64,000 bases of DNA from Albugo candida (lineage: Eukaryota > Oomycota > Peronosporomycetes > Albuginales): the NCBI GenBank assembly GCA_040437565.1, contig JBDOQK010000023.1:401182-465181 (forward strand). Reading direction: 5' to 3'. The translations under genes were made by a program, and so were the position numbers. How positions within the stretch are numbered: position 1 is the stretch's first letter; every line of letters begins with the position of its first letter. Under the pieces are notes generated by a model. It was not told the origin of the DNA. It worked only from the letters and a program-made list of their open reading frames with translations, and made no database searches. This document shows positions 37,388-49,810 of this stretch, piece after piece.

Positions 37388-40139
37388 CTCAGCTTTATTG
37401 GGCGTCGCTCAGTGGTCACGACTAAAATATCCGCTCTATCAATGTAATGGAAGCATTTTTGGCGTTGGTCATTTTCGTCGTGTCCAAAAGCATCTGCTAA
37501 TTCAATGTAGCAAAAAATTCCAAGCCGCACTCAGTTGAAGTAATCTGACAGATAAAATTAAGTATGTATGTTTTGGAGCCACCTAAGCGCGGAAGAGACA
37601 TCACGCGCTTATGGATCCAGCATAAAGCGCATTACTCAGTCACTTACTTCTACGATATAACCGCGCACTTGTGAAGCAGCGAACTAAGAATGATAAGTTT
37701 CAGCCTAATTCTATATTGAATCAATCAGGTTTTACGATAATCTGCCACTTAATGAAAGAAGACTAGCATGCAAAACTTCACTTCTATCCCACTCGTTGCC
37801 CTTTCCATAGTTGATCTGAAGTCAAGTTTGTAGAATGCAGAAAATCAAATTCTCGTGTATCAATTGTGGTACTTGCGTTGGATTTTATCCTCGCGTGAAA
37901 CAGTCCAGATATAAAGTGCTTCATGCGTTGCGTTTTAAGTGGAGGCAACATTGTCAATGATGTTAAATAGTCTTTTGTTATGCTTGGGATGCTTGGTCCC
38001 TTCAAACATCGTACGAACAATTAACTTTGCGCGGAATTGTACCATGTTTTGAATCTCGTGGATGCATGTTGATGGAATTAATAATTCGAAAAGTAATCTG
38101 AGCAGGACGATCGCGTCCAAAAGCTTGTGATCTATGGTATACTATCTTCCGGCGGCTATTGGAAAAAGTGTATTTTCTAATTGCTGAGGAGAATACTAGA
38201 TTTGAGTGCATTTAGATATGTAAGTAAGCAAGGTATATTTATCGTTTCAATTTATAAATTCCATGCGCAGACCGGCTTATTGCAATCTTTTGTGACCCCC
38301 CTTGAATTTAAGCAACAGATCTGTCAAACAAAATGACAAAGCGATAGCTCCAGGTTTAGAAATTGCATCCAGAACAGGAACTTGTTCATATGGTACCGTC
38401 AAATCCTTCATCTTAAATATCATTTAGGTCAGAGAATTCATCGAGTCACTATCCGGCTGGACAACGTTTTCGCTTCAAATTTGCATCATTTGGTGCGTTT
38501 AATTGGCTATGCTTAACTCATCCCCCTAATGGCGAGAATAATAGCGACTACTGAATTAATCATCAACTAAGACCTTTCTTAAATCTTCTCAAATTGATCT
38601 TATAATGATGTCTACCTAGCGAAACACGTCATTTGTAGTTTTTTCTCTACTCCCTTAAAACGATTTCACACCCCTTGCCAGTATATCCAGTAGCGATGCT
38701 CATTTCACAATTATAATTGTTCAATCTTTTGATGCGGCCGACCACCGAGCTAGTCATTTGTTCCCCTAGCATTCTATGAATTTACTGAGAATGCACATAT
38801 AAAAGTCGGCGAGTACAGTTTTCATTGCTTCTATTAAGTTGTGCTGATAGACGAACGGTGATTTGAGATCATGCAAACCTCCTGACTGTTTGCTTGGGAT
38901 GTATTTTTCTTGAGCAACTGAATTTCGACTCAAGGAAGATGTTACATTTTTGGCGCGATGTATTCCGCACATTGGTTACAAACTTCTATTAAAGCGGAAG
39001 GAATGTTAGAGAAAGTAGTGTTGTGGTCAAGTTCCCAGCTTGATACTATCTCAACTGGGAATTGTCTCGATCATTTACGCAAAAGATGACGGAACCCAAT
39101 TCTCACTAACCGGTTATTTGAATTCCAGGCCATCATTATCGTTTACTGCTAAACAATTTAATATTTTCATTGTTACGCTTTGAGGTGGGCGTAAAGTGTT
39201 GGTCATAAAAGGTAAATGGCGAAAGGTTTTCTGCGAAAATATCGAGGAGCTTTATGTCAACCATTGATTTTACCGGGATTAGTTTCAATTCTTCACCCCG
39301 CAATCCAAAATTTTGCAAAGAAGCTGATCGCTTGTCCACTTCAGCGTGACTGCTAAGGTCACGTGGAAGAACATCTCAGCATTTAGGTGCACGTCAGTAA
39401 AATTTATAAAAATGGTCAATGTTCAATCGAAACACTGGGTTAGTTGTATAGAAAAGTCAGGTTTCATGATTTAATCAACTGGAATCATCGTTGTGTTTAC
39501 AGAAATCAATGATACGCTACAAAATGTTTGTCAATGACACTGAAAGTACTTTTTACGTTCCGCAGTAGGGGCAGTGTGATGACCATCATTCTTTTGGACC
39601 CAGCTGCCACACCAGAAAATGAGATTACCAGACAAAGTATTCGAAATTGTTATCTGATTATGCGTCCTCTCATTTTTGATACAATAGTGCAAATAAGAAT
39701 GTTGATGCACCGGTGAAGTCGGATAAAAAAGTGCTTTTCTTTGAGCTATTGCTCTCCAAAACCTTCGAATCGGGCGCAGCACATCTCTTCTTTGGTGGTT
39801 TCAGCACACCCTCAATATAGCTGTCGATGCTTGGAGTGGAACAATTCGACACGAATAAAGTCGATTAGCGTGCTTGGAATTTCTTCCGCACTTGGGTGTG
39901 GTAGACGCTTGTCAAATTTATTATCCGATAGACTAAGTATTTATAGGAACATTACCGCGCAAGAATCGACTTGATTACATCCATGTCGGAGGGTCTATTA
40001 ATTATGGCATGCTTAGACTGAATATATCCTTCCAAGATATGCAGGAGATCATCTAGCAAAAAAAATAACTTTTGCAAATGCAACTCAATCCACGGGGCTA
40101 GGATACTGGAAATGTTCCTTACGATTATTTGAGCATACT
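37388..40139. other. 2.75-kb region without a supported gene
   Basis: Apart from a possible upstream exon of the Tudor-like gene (37410-37530, minus), only short frames in all six readings. Nothing recognised. Confidence 0.4.
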
Positions 40140-42110
40140 TAAGTTGTCGAAAAAATGAAATTGAAAGCGGATATGGTCCTCGAACAGGTGCGGATAACTT
40201 CGAATCCCGACGTTGGAAGACGAAAGTGAAGAAACTGCTTCAAGAAATTGAAAAGGTTGCACAAGATAGCCGACGTGATGTTGCACCTAGCCATCGTATT
40301 TTGGAAGCCGCAGCAGCTCGATGTCGGACTTAAGAAACCAGTATATCTTCATGATCATGGATGGGGTATTGTTAACATATAATGTTATAAAAGCAGTTGC
40401 GTCATTTTTACGTTTCGAGTGTCGAACAATTCGGAATTTCGTTTGAAAAGCATGTCAAACACAGCCAAGATGGTCATCACGTGAAGCATATGAAAACTCC
40501 TCCATGCGTTCTTTTCACTCTTCGAACAGTTCTTGTCGTCGCGTGCCGATCGAAATATCACCAAAAATAAGTGGCACCGTGACATCGAACCAGAGGAAAA
40601 TTATTGACTAAGTTAGGGATCATTGAGGTGGTGCGATGAGATTTCTCTATAGCTCCTTGACCGACTCAGCTGATCCATGCGAGAATAATAAAAAAAAGCT
40701 ACTGGCTCTATTCAAGCTTCCCTTGCGTCAGAAGAGCAAGACAGTCTCTCAACTCACTTAAGCACGACCGAGATGGCGGAAGCGATCAAGAACATGCGGA
40801 GTGGTTCTTCTCCAGGTATGGATGGACTAACACGTGCATTTTATCAGCCTGATCCGGAAAAGTTTGTGGTGAGTGTCTGAAGGTCGTGTTCGGATATCAG
40901 CTGGATAAGGTCACTCGACAATCGCCTTGTTGTACAAAAAGGATCACGCGTTGAACGTCGCAACTATCGACCGATCGCACTGCTATGCGTTTCAAAAGTG
41001 CCGGCACATCGATTCCAACGTTTTCTTTTGCCAAAATCGACTTATCAAGATCAAAATGCATTTGTGCGAGGAAGGTCGATGCATCATCACATTCGACATC
41101 TCACCGACATAAAAAGCTTATTGACTCATCGTGGGGAGGAAGCGTATGCGACTTTTCTCGACTTCGAGAAAGCTTATGGACGAGTCAAATGGACGTACAT
41201 GTTTCGCGTTTTGGAAAAAAGGGCGTGGAAAAAGTTTATCGATTGGGTGCGTCTTTTGTACACCAACACGAAGGCGCAGCTGATTATTATGGAAATATCA
41301 CACCGTCCATTACACCACAACGTGGAGTGATAAAACGTGATCCTCTCTCAGCTTTACTATTTCTGATAACTATCAAACCTTCGGGAGATTTACCTTGACA
41401 ACATGAAGAACATGGCACTTGTATTAATGGCATGACTGTCGCTACTGGATTATTTTTTGCGAGCGATTCGACATTGCTGTCAGAGACACCACATGGTGTA
41501 TTGACGAAACTCGAACACGTTCAAGTCTATTGCGATGGATCTGGTGCAAAACGCAGCTTGAGAAAATCACCTTTGCTCTCGTTGAATCGACCACGCCGTG
41601 TCCGGAGGATTCGGTCAAGTATTTGGGTATTCCGTTCGGACAGACACCGACTCATTCAATGGTTATTCAAACTCTCGATACGAGTTTTTATAATGGGTTT
41701 GGCTCATGATTTCGACGTGCACGAACGGTCCGTGGTCGACTACTGGTTGCGCAGACATGAATTTTTTTATCAAGACGTCTGATGCATTACACTATACGCT
41801 TCAACATCCCAGTGGAGACTATCGACTTTGGCAATCGATTATTAATCGTTTTGTGCTTGGTCGGATAAACAAGAAACTCTAATTCACGTTCACCTGATGA
41901 ACAAAAAGTTCATATCTCGGTCGAAGGTTGGTGGACAGCAAATTTCTTCTTGGTGGGACTATTGAAGATACAGCGCATTCTATTCCGCCAGAAGGTCGCA
42001 TCTTATGGATCGACATTTATTCCTGCGAATTGGATAACTGCTATGACAAATTATTACGTAAAATCTAATCTTCCTTTTAACCACATGAATGGACATATAT
42101 ACCATCCTAC
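40140..42110 (+). mobile_element. Decayed L1-like non-LTR retrotransposon (LINE), reverse transcriptase part
   Basis: Reads as ORF2 of a LINE in plus orientation, with frame shifts and stops. In order: linker between endonuclease and RT (RWKTKVKKLLQEIEKVA, ~40,210); RT start SGSSPGMDGLTRAFY (~40,800); PIALLCVSKV and DQNAFVRGRSMHHHIRHLTD (~40,970-41,100); motif A TFLDFEKAYGRV (~41,150); RT thumb-side PLSALLFLITI (~41,340); motif C at ~41,450 reading FFASDST, where active elements have FADD, so one catalytic Asp is Ser; then KYLGIPFGQTPTHS (~41,620). Endonuclease and 5' end are missing (5' truncation is usual for LINEs), and no poly-A tail was identified. Clade is tentative. Confidence 0.85.
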
Positions 42111-42524
42111 AACATCGACATGGGAAAATGATAAATCACACACATCTCCTTGGTGAAATCTTTTTCAAGTGCGGCATGAGTTGGATCGAAGCAGTTGGAG
42201 AACCAGATAAACAGTGTAATGAAATTCTTGACAAAGTACAGAGTTAAGTGCTCTCTAACGCCGTGTACTTCGTTGAACATTGATGTGGTTTCACTGCGAT
42301 TAAGTGTTACATTATGAAGCTAGTACTCGTAGTCCGAGTACGAAAAACGTGGTACAACCTTGGCATGATAAACAAATTGTTGAGCACAGAAGAGATCTAC
42401 ATTATCTGACAAAACAGAGGAGGTAATTGAATCTAGGCAAAAGCAGGACTTAGAGTAGTAGCACACGAATTAACCGCCGAAATTCACGTACTTCCAAAGA
42501 AACCCGCTCATGTTTACTACTACA

Positions 42525-44646
42525 GGTGATGAGCCCAATCTCTAGAAGATTGTCCATTGAGATTTTGAATCAGGACAATTACTTCACATGGGATTCAATA
42601 CCCATGAAGCCTATGAAGAACTGATCATTGGACCACATCGACAGGGTCGAAGCTCAAAAAAAAGAAAACGTCGAGCTACGGAAAGAAAACGATTTCAAGG
42701 CATTTTCAATCTTCGCGTTCCTTATCAGCCCAAACCTTCAGTCAATGGTGCGAGGCTCAGTTACAATAGCCAAAGTGTGGGAATTGCTATAGAATGTTTC
42801 ATTTGTATTAACGTTCACAAGCGGATAGAAATCGCCTGAAGCTCCATGCCAACATTGCCAAAAGATGCCGAAGTGATGGAACATTTATTCAAATTTGACG
42901 AAATGTGCATGAAAATCTAAGACTCTGGCGAGTTCATTCGATTTGAATGACCAACTTATAATATCATACGGGAGCCATTCGGAAGATTACGACAATAATC
43001 ACATCAGCGAGCTCAGCAGTATAAGACATACGATATCATTTAAAAGTAGGTGCAAAAGAAATTATATTTCGAGATTACGAAGGAATGATTCGAAAAGAAA
43101 AAATGATATTGCATTAAACAGACAAAGGAGATGGGAAGTTCTGTGCGGAAAATTGAAATCAGATAAAACATCTCGGTGCTCGAAAACAAAATCGAATTAT
43201 ATGTTCGATGGGCGTAAACCAAATCAGAAAGCTTTTGCAATTGAGAAAAATGGTCTACTTGTAAAAAATATGGGGATAAGAAAGTCGATTGTAGGAAGGA
43301 TACCATTATCTACAAAGAAGGGAATGCTTTTACCTCTTACATTGCTTCAAATGTTGGTTCGATGATTGGCAGCGCGCTGGAAGCCATATGTGTCCCTTTC
43401 ATCAAAAGTGACGAAGATTCGCTTTTTGGACAAGCCGATACTCATGTCGGTAGCTAATGGAGTTCAAATAGAAGCAAATAAAGTCGGAATTGTCCATGTA
43501 AAGTTAGAAAATTAACACCGATACGAATTGTGGAAGTATTATATATATCTCAACTGGCTATAATATTATCATCAATCACAGCATCGGCAGAAGAGGGACT
43601 TGATGCTACATTAGTGGAACAATTTGCAGATTCGAAAATAAAGAAGAAAAGCTTCAAAAACAAAAAAGTTATTCATCCTTCATTGTAAGCGTGTGGGAGA
43701 TGCAAACATTGTAGGAAATATAAAAGAAGTAGTAAGACAGAAAGCACTGATATATAGCACGCTCGACTTGGTCTATACAACCGGGAAACCGAATAATGTA
43801 GAAAATTGTCGCGATGGACCGGTCTTACAGCAAGTGGCGAAGATTACTGATGAAGAAAACACATGTTAAGGATGTGCGTTTGCATCACTTAGGGCCTACC
43901 AAAAGACAAAAAATGGAACCGTATCCAGACGCAATCGCTGTTTGAAATGATGTAAAGCGACGTCATGAGACGCACGCGCACAATTTCTCAACATGGTTAC
44001 TTCCATTAATGACCATTCCATATATGTGATAGACTACATTATGAGGAAATGTAATTTCAGACCACCAAATATTTTCTTCAAAATTTAAGTCTTTGAATAA
44101 GAATCTATTATAAAGAAAGATCAAGTGCATTCGTACGGACAGTAGGGTTGAATACATCAATCAATCAATTAAACAGTATACAAAGGCTGGAAGACGGCAT
44201 AACACGACTTTTCTGTTTTTCTATTGGAAGAAGGTCTTGCAGAGAGATTGAACAGTGCAATTCAGAACGGGAAAGACGATGATACACCTCATGCATGTCG
44301 AACAATAAAGGTGTGCCGAACCTATAAATACTGCAGAATATATCAAAAATCGCTTCTCCTGCGCTGCACGTCCAGAAAATTACCGTTGTAGATGTGCGAC
44401 TGTATTTTACAGGAATGCAAGTGCTTGGTGCGATAGACTACGCTCATGTTGTAAATTCTAAACGCAAAAGCCATAGACAAAGTCATTTCGTTATGTATTT
44501 GTGGGTACTCTTATTATGGTGTAGACCATTGGGTTCTGGAGGCCATATTGCAGATTCTAATATTACGTTTTTAGAAATCTCAAACTTGATAAACGTACGT
44601 CTTGTTCTTATCGAATGTCGTGTGCCAAACAGCTCCAGAATCAGCA
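42525..44646 (+). mobile_element. Copia-family LTR element fossil A (gag to pre-integrase region)
   Basis: Internal part of a Copia-type element in plus orientation, broken in many places. It starts with a primer-binding-site-like GGTGATGAGCCC at 42525 directly after an LTR-like ...CTACTACA end. Parts seen in order: Copia gag (LNQDNYFTWDS-type start near 42,575), a region around 43,200-43,500, and a pre-integrase HARLGL-like stretch near 43,750. Integrase, RT and RNase H parts are not seen before element B begins at about 44,647. Old and decayed. The part after 43,065 is duplicated further on by the unmerged contig overlap, so most of it appears twice in the window. Confidence 0.65.
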
Positions 44647-46105
44647 GATTATGAGCCACACACGATAGAACAACACGAGTTTTTACGAGAAGTCGGTTAC
44701 TTTGTATGGAAGTTCAACGCCCGGATGAGGCTAGCAAGCAAGAAGCTTCACGGGCGTATCGACCCAATGAAGGTGCTTGAATGAGGCCGATCCGGCAATT
44801 GGAATGTAAAAGTCAATGGTATCAATGCCTTCACGATTGTTAGCCGAGAGCTACAGCAACCTATTAGTTCGGCTACAAGTACAGCAGTAAGTCGGAAATC
44901 CTGTAGAAAGGTTTTGCTTGGCAAAAAACGTACAATCGTATACAAATGAGACGACGAGTGAGCGGATTTAGGATGAAAAGGGGAGAAGCATTCAGACATC
45001 TCATCAAACTTGAAGCTTGTCTGCAGTTGGGGATTGCCGGAATACGACTCAATTTTGATGATAAAAGAACATATATCAAACATGTACCCATGATGTATCC
45101 GAAGGAGATTATCCTGCGGGAAGGCGAGTCTCTGCAACGGAAGGATCACGGCGCGCTTTTTTTAAATGCAATATGCAGTTTATGAAACAATGAGAAAATA
45201 TTACACAGCGGGATCTAAGAGCACAAAAGTCTGATTAAAAGTGCTCTGGTTGCAAACATATTTGTCATGGAGCTCCCGAGGTCAACAGCACCCAGATTGG
45301 TTGCTGGATAGTGGGTTAGCAGTCATGGGAGTCCGTTTGAAGATGAACTAACCGATCTAACGCTAGTCATGTCATCGATTTAAATCACTGTGAAAAATGG
45401 CTTACAAGTATCAGCTACAAAAATGGAACGGCTTGTGTAACGCTAGAAAATGGAGCATGGGTAAAAGTCTATGATGTGCTATCATTTTCAGGAATGGTAA
45501 AGGCGACGATTTTTCGTCTCAGCTTTGGTGTCAAAAAGGAATCAATGTCGAATTTGAAAGAGAATGGTTCAATATTATGACACACCGTTGACTGGTGGCA
45601 ATCCTGAGAAAAGACAAGCTGTATGTAATGCGATGTTCATTCAGAGTGGAGAATTGCCAGTTAAGAAAATGTGACACAAGTTGTGAATTAATGGCATGCG
45701 TGTCTGGGACACATGCCGATGTCAAACCCAAAAGAGTCACAAAATGTAACGAAGGAATGAGTATGATGTAAATCAAGTTGATGATCATCAAATGTGTGAA
45801 TGATATATCAATTGGAAAATGAATGTGGAATCGTCAATAAAATCAAAGAACAGTGAGATCAAGACAGTCGAGTGCCGAACTTTTACACATTGAGATACAA
45901 ACCAAATCACCGCGGTGCAAAGTATGCTGTCACGGTTTCGGCTTTTACTCCAGATAAGCTGTTACCTATTTTATTGTATCATAAAGCAAAGTCTTTGAAA
46001 TAAAGATTGATGGAGAATCAATGAACGAAAGAGTAAAGTGTATTCGTACCGACAACGGAGGTGAATATATCAACAAGAAGTTAAAAAAGTTATTGTCGAC
46101 ACGCG

Positions 46106-46205
46106 NNNNNNNNNNNNNNNNNNNNNNNNNNNNNNNNNNNNNNNNNNNNNNNNNNNNNNNNNNNNNNNNNNNNNNNNNNNNNNNNNNNNNNNNNNNNNNN
46201 NNNNN
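46106..46205. other. 100-N assembly gap inside Copia fossil B
   Basis: Exactly 100 Ns, flanked by an exact 3,041-bp direct repeat (43065-46105 and 46206-49246). Confidence 0.97.
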
Positions 46206-49200
46206 TATTTCGAGATTACGAAGGAATGATTCGAAAAGAAAAAATGATATTGCATTAAACAGACAAAGGAGATGGGAAGTTCTGTGCGGAAAATTGAAAT
46301 CAGATAAAACATCTCGGTGCTCGAAAACAAAATCGAATTATATGTTCGATGGGCGTAAACCAAATCAGAAAGCTTTTGCAATTGAGAAAAATGGTCTACT
46401 TGTAAAAAATATGGGGATAAGAAAGTCGATTGTAGGAAGGATACCATTATCTACAAAGAAGGGAATGCTTTTACCTCTTACATTGCTTCAAATGTTGGTT
46501 CGATGATTGGCAGCGCGCTGGAAGCCATATGTGTCCCTTTCATCAAAAGTGACGAAGATTCGCTTTTTGGACAAGCCGATACTCATGTCGGTAGCTAATG
46601 GAGTTCAAATAGAAGCAAATAAAGTCGGAATTGTCCATGTAAAGTTAGAAAATTAACACCGATACGAATTGTGGAAGTATTATATATATCTCAACTGGCT
46701 ATAATATTATCATCAATCACAGCATCGGCAGAAGAGGGACTTGATGCTACATTAGTGGAACAATTTGCAGATTCGAAAATAAAGAAGAAAAGCTTCAAAA
46801 ACAAAAAAGTTATTCATCCTTCATTGTAAGCGTGTGGGAGATGCAAACATTGTAGGAAATATAAAAGAAGTAGTAAGACAGAAAGCACTGATATATAGCA
46901 CGCTCGACTTGGTCTATACAACCGGGAAACCGAATAATGTAGAAAATTGTCGCGATGGACCGGTCTTACAGCAAGTGGCGAAGATTACTGATGAAGAAAA
47001 CACATGTTAAGGATGTGCGTTTGCATCACTTAGGGCCTACCAAAAGACAAAAAATGGAACCGTATCCAGACGCAATCGCTGTTTGAAATGATGTAAAGCG
47101 ACGTCATGAGACGCACGCGCACAATTTCTCAACATGGTTACTTCCATTAATGACCATTCCATATATGTGATAGACTACATTATGAGGAAATGTAATTTCA
47201 GACCACCAAATATTTTCTTCAAAATTTAAGTCTTTGAATAAGAATCTATTATAAAGAAAGATCAAGTGCATTCGTACGGACAGTAGGGTTGAATACATCA
47301 ATCAATCAATTAAACAGTATACAAAGGCTGGAAGACGGCATAACACGACTTTTCTGTTTTTCTATTGGAAGAAGGTCTTGCAGAGAGATTGAACAGTGCA
47401 ATTCAGAACGGGAAAGACGATGATACACCTCATGCATGTCGAACAATAAAGGTGTGCCGAACCTATAAATACTGCAGAATATATCAAAAATCGCTTCTCC
47501 TGCGCTGCACGTCCAGAAAATTACCGTTGTAGATGTGCGACTGTATTTTACAGGAATGCAAGTGCTTGGTGCGATAGACTACGCTCATGTTGTAAATTCT
47601 AAACGCAAAAGCCATAGACAAAGTCATTTCGTTATGTATTTGTGGGTACTCTTATTATGGTGTAGACCATTGGGTTCTGGAGGCCATATTGCAGATTCTA
47701 ATATTACGTTTTTAGAAATCTCAAACTTGATAAACGTACGTCTTGTTCTTATCGAATGTCGTGTGCCAAACAGCTCCAGAATCAGCAGATTATGAGCCAC
47801 ACACGATAGAACAACACGAGTTTTTACGAGAAGTCGGTTACTTTGTATGGAAGTTCAACGCCCGGATGAGGCTAGCAAGCAAGAAGCTTCACGGGCGTAT
47901 CGACCCAATGAAGGTGCTTGAATGAGGCCGATCCGGCAATTGGAATGTAAAAGTCAATGGTATCAATGCCTTCACGATTGTTAGCCGAGAGCTACAGCAA
48001 CCTATTAGTTCGGCTACAAGTACAGCAGTAAGTCGGAAATCCTGTAGAAAGGTTTTGCTTGGCAAAAAACGTACAATCGTATACAAATGAGACGACGAGT
48101 GAGCGGATTTAGGATGAAAAGGGGAGAAGCATTCAGACATCTCATCAAACTTGAAGCTTGTCTGCAGTTGGGGATTGCCGGAATACGACTCAATTTTGAT
48201 GATAAAAGAACATATATCAAACATGTACCCATGATGTATCCGAAGGAGATTATCCTGCGGGAAGGCGAGTCTCTGCAACGGAAGGATCACGGCGCGCTTT
48301 TTTTAAATGCAATATGCAGTTTATGAAACAATGAGAAAATATTACACAGCGGGATCTAAGAGCACAAAAGTCTGATTAAAAGTGCTCTGGTTGCAAACAT
48401 ATTTGTCATGGAGCTCCCGAGGTCAACAGCACCCAGATTGGTTGCTGGATAGTGGGTTAGCAGTCATGGGAGTCCGTTTGAAGATGAACTAACCGATCTA
48501 ACGCTAGTCATGTCATCGATTTAAATCACTGTGAAAAATGGCTTACAAGTATCAGCTACAAAAATGGAACGGCTTGTGTAACGCTAGAAAATGGAGCATG
48601 GGTAAAAGTCTATGATGTGCTATCATTTTCAGGAATGGTAAAGGCGACGATTTTTCGTCTCAGCTTTGGTGTCAAAAAGGAATCAATGTCGAATTTGAAA
48701 GAGAATGGTTCAATATTATGACACACCGTTGACTGGTGGCAATCCTGAGAAAAGACAAGCTGTATGTAATGCGATGTTCATTCAGAGTGGAGAATTGCCA
48801 GTTAAGAAAATGTGACACAAGTTGTGAATTAATGGCATGCGTGTCTGGGACACATGCCGATGTCAAACCCAAAAGAGTCACAAAATGTAACGAAGGAATG
48901 AGTATGATGTAAATCAAGTTGATGATCATCAAATGTGTGAATGATATATCAATTGGAAAATGAATGTGGAATCGTCAATAAAATCAAAGAACAGTGAGAT
49001 CAAGACAGTCGAGTGCCGAACTTTTACACATTGAGATACAAACCAAATCACCGCGGTGCAAAGTATGCTGTCACGGTTTCGGCTTTTACTCCAGATAAGC
49101 TGTTACCTATTTTATTGTATCATAAAGCAAAGTCTTTGAAATAAAGATTGATGGAGAATCAATGAACGAAAGAGTAAAGTGTATTCGTACCGACAACGGA

Positions 49201-49246
49201 GGTGAATATATCAACAAGAAGTTAAAAAAGTTATTGTCGACACGCG
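46206..49246. repeat. 3,041-bp exact duplicate (unmerged contig overlap)
   Basis: Identical to 43065-46105 at an offset of 3,141 bp, including all decayed frames. Complete identity in neutral, decayed sequence rules out an old duplication. With a gap of exactly 100 Ns between the copies, an assembly overlap is far the best explanation; a very recent tandem duplication is the alternative. Confidence 0.88.
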
Positions 49247-49810
49247 GGATTATACACACAAAACTGTATTTCACTTACTGAAACAAAACGGTTTGGTTGA
49301 CTAATGGAAGGAGCTTGATCTATGATAGCATGGGAGTGTGTCGATAAGAAGTGCTGAATGCAAGTGTCATGGTCGTGATGCATTGATCACCTGGTATCTT
49401 CAAGTCCTGTTTGCAGGAGTTGTTGCGTTGGATACCGCCGAAGAAGAATACGGTGAGCTATCTGTTAAATGGAAAAAAATCGCATGGATGAAGAGTCGTT
49501 TCGAAGAGTTGGGAATTCAGCAAGAGTTCGCAGTTACTGTGTAAGAGGATAATCAGAGCGCAATTTCTATTGCAGATAATGATATGTGTCTAAGTCGAGC
49601 AAAGCATATCGACCTTCGTCCTCATTTCGTCCGTGAGCAATTGGAATTAGGAATCGCAAAGTGGTGTATGTCGACTAAGCAATTGAAAGTGCTATTGAAA
49701 AAGTTACACGTTAGAGATTACAGTCGAGGGAGAGTGTTACCAGTGTGGATCACATTTGGTACTAAAGGCCATGCGAAACTTCCCAATTTTCCGGCTACTA
49801 CGTAACTCGC

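Larger units (their letters stand above)
44647..49810 (+). mobile_element. Copia-family LTR element fossil B (gag, protease, integrase, RNase H)
   Basis: Plus-strand Copia relic with many breaks. Starts with ATTATGAGCC (primer-site-like) at 44,648. Parts: gag (YFVWKFNARMRLASKKL, ~44,700), protease-region WLLDSG-like block (~45,300), pre-integrase, integrase core with IRTDNGGEYINKK (~46,040 and again ~49,180), then directly the RNase H end (SAISIADNDMCLSRAKHIDLR, ~49,560), so the RT region is absent. The span includes the 100-N gap and the 3,041-bp overlap copy; real sequence is 44,647-46,105 plus 49,247-49,810, about 2 kb. No flanking LTR pair was found, so age cannot be judged beyond old and degraded. 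Confidence 0.72.
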
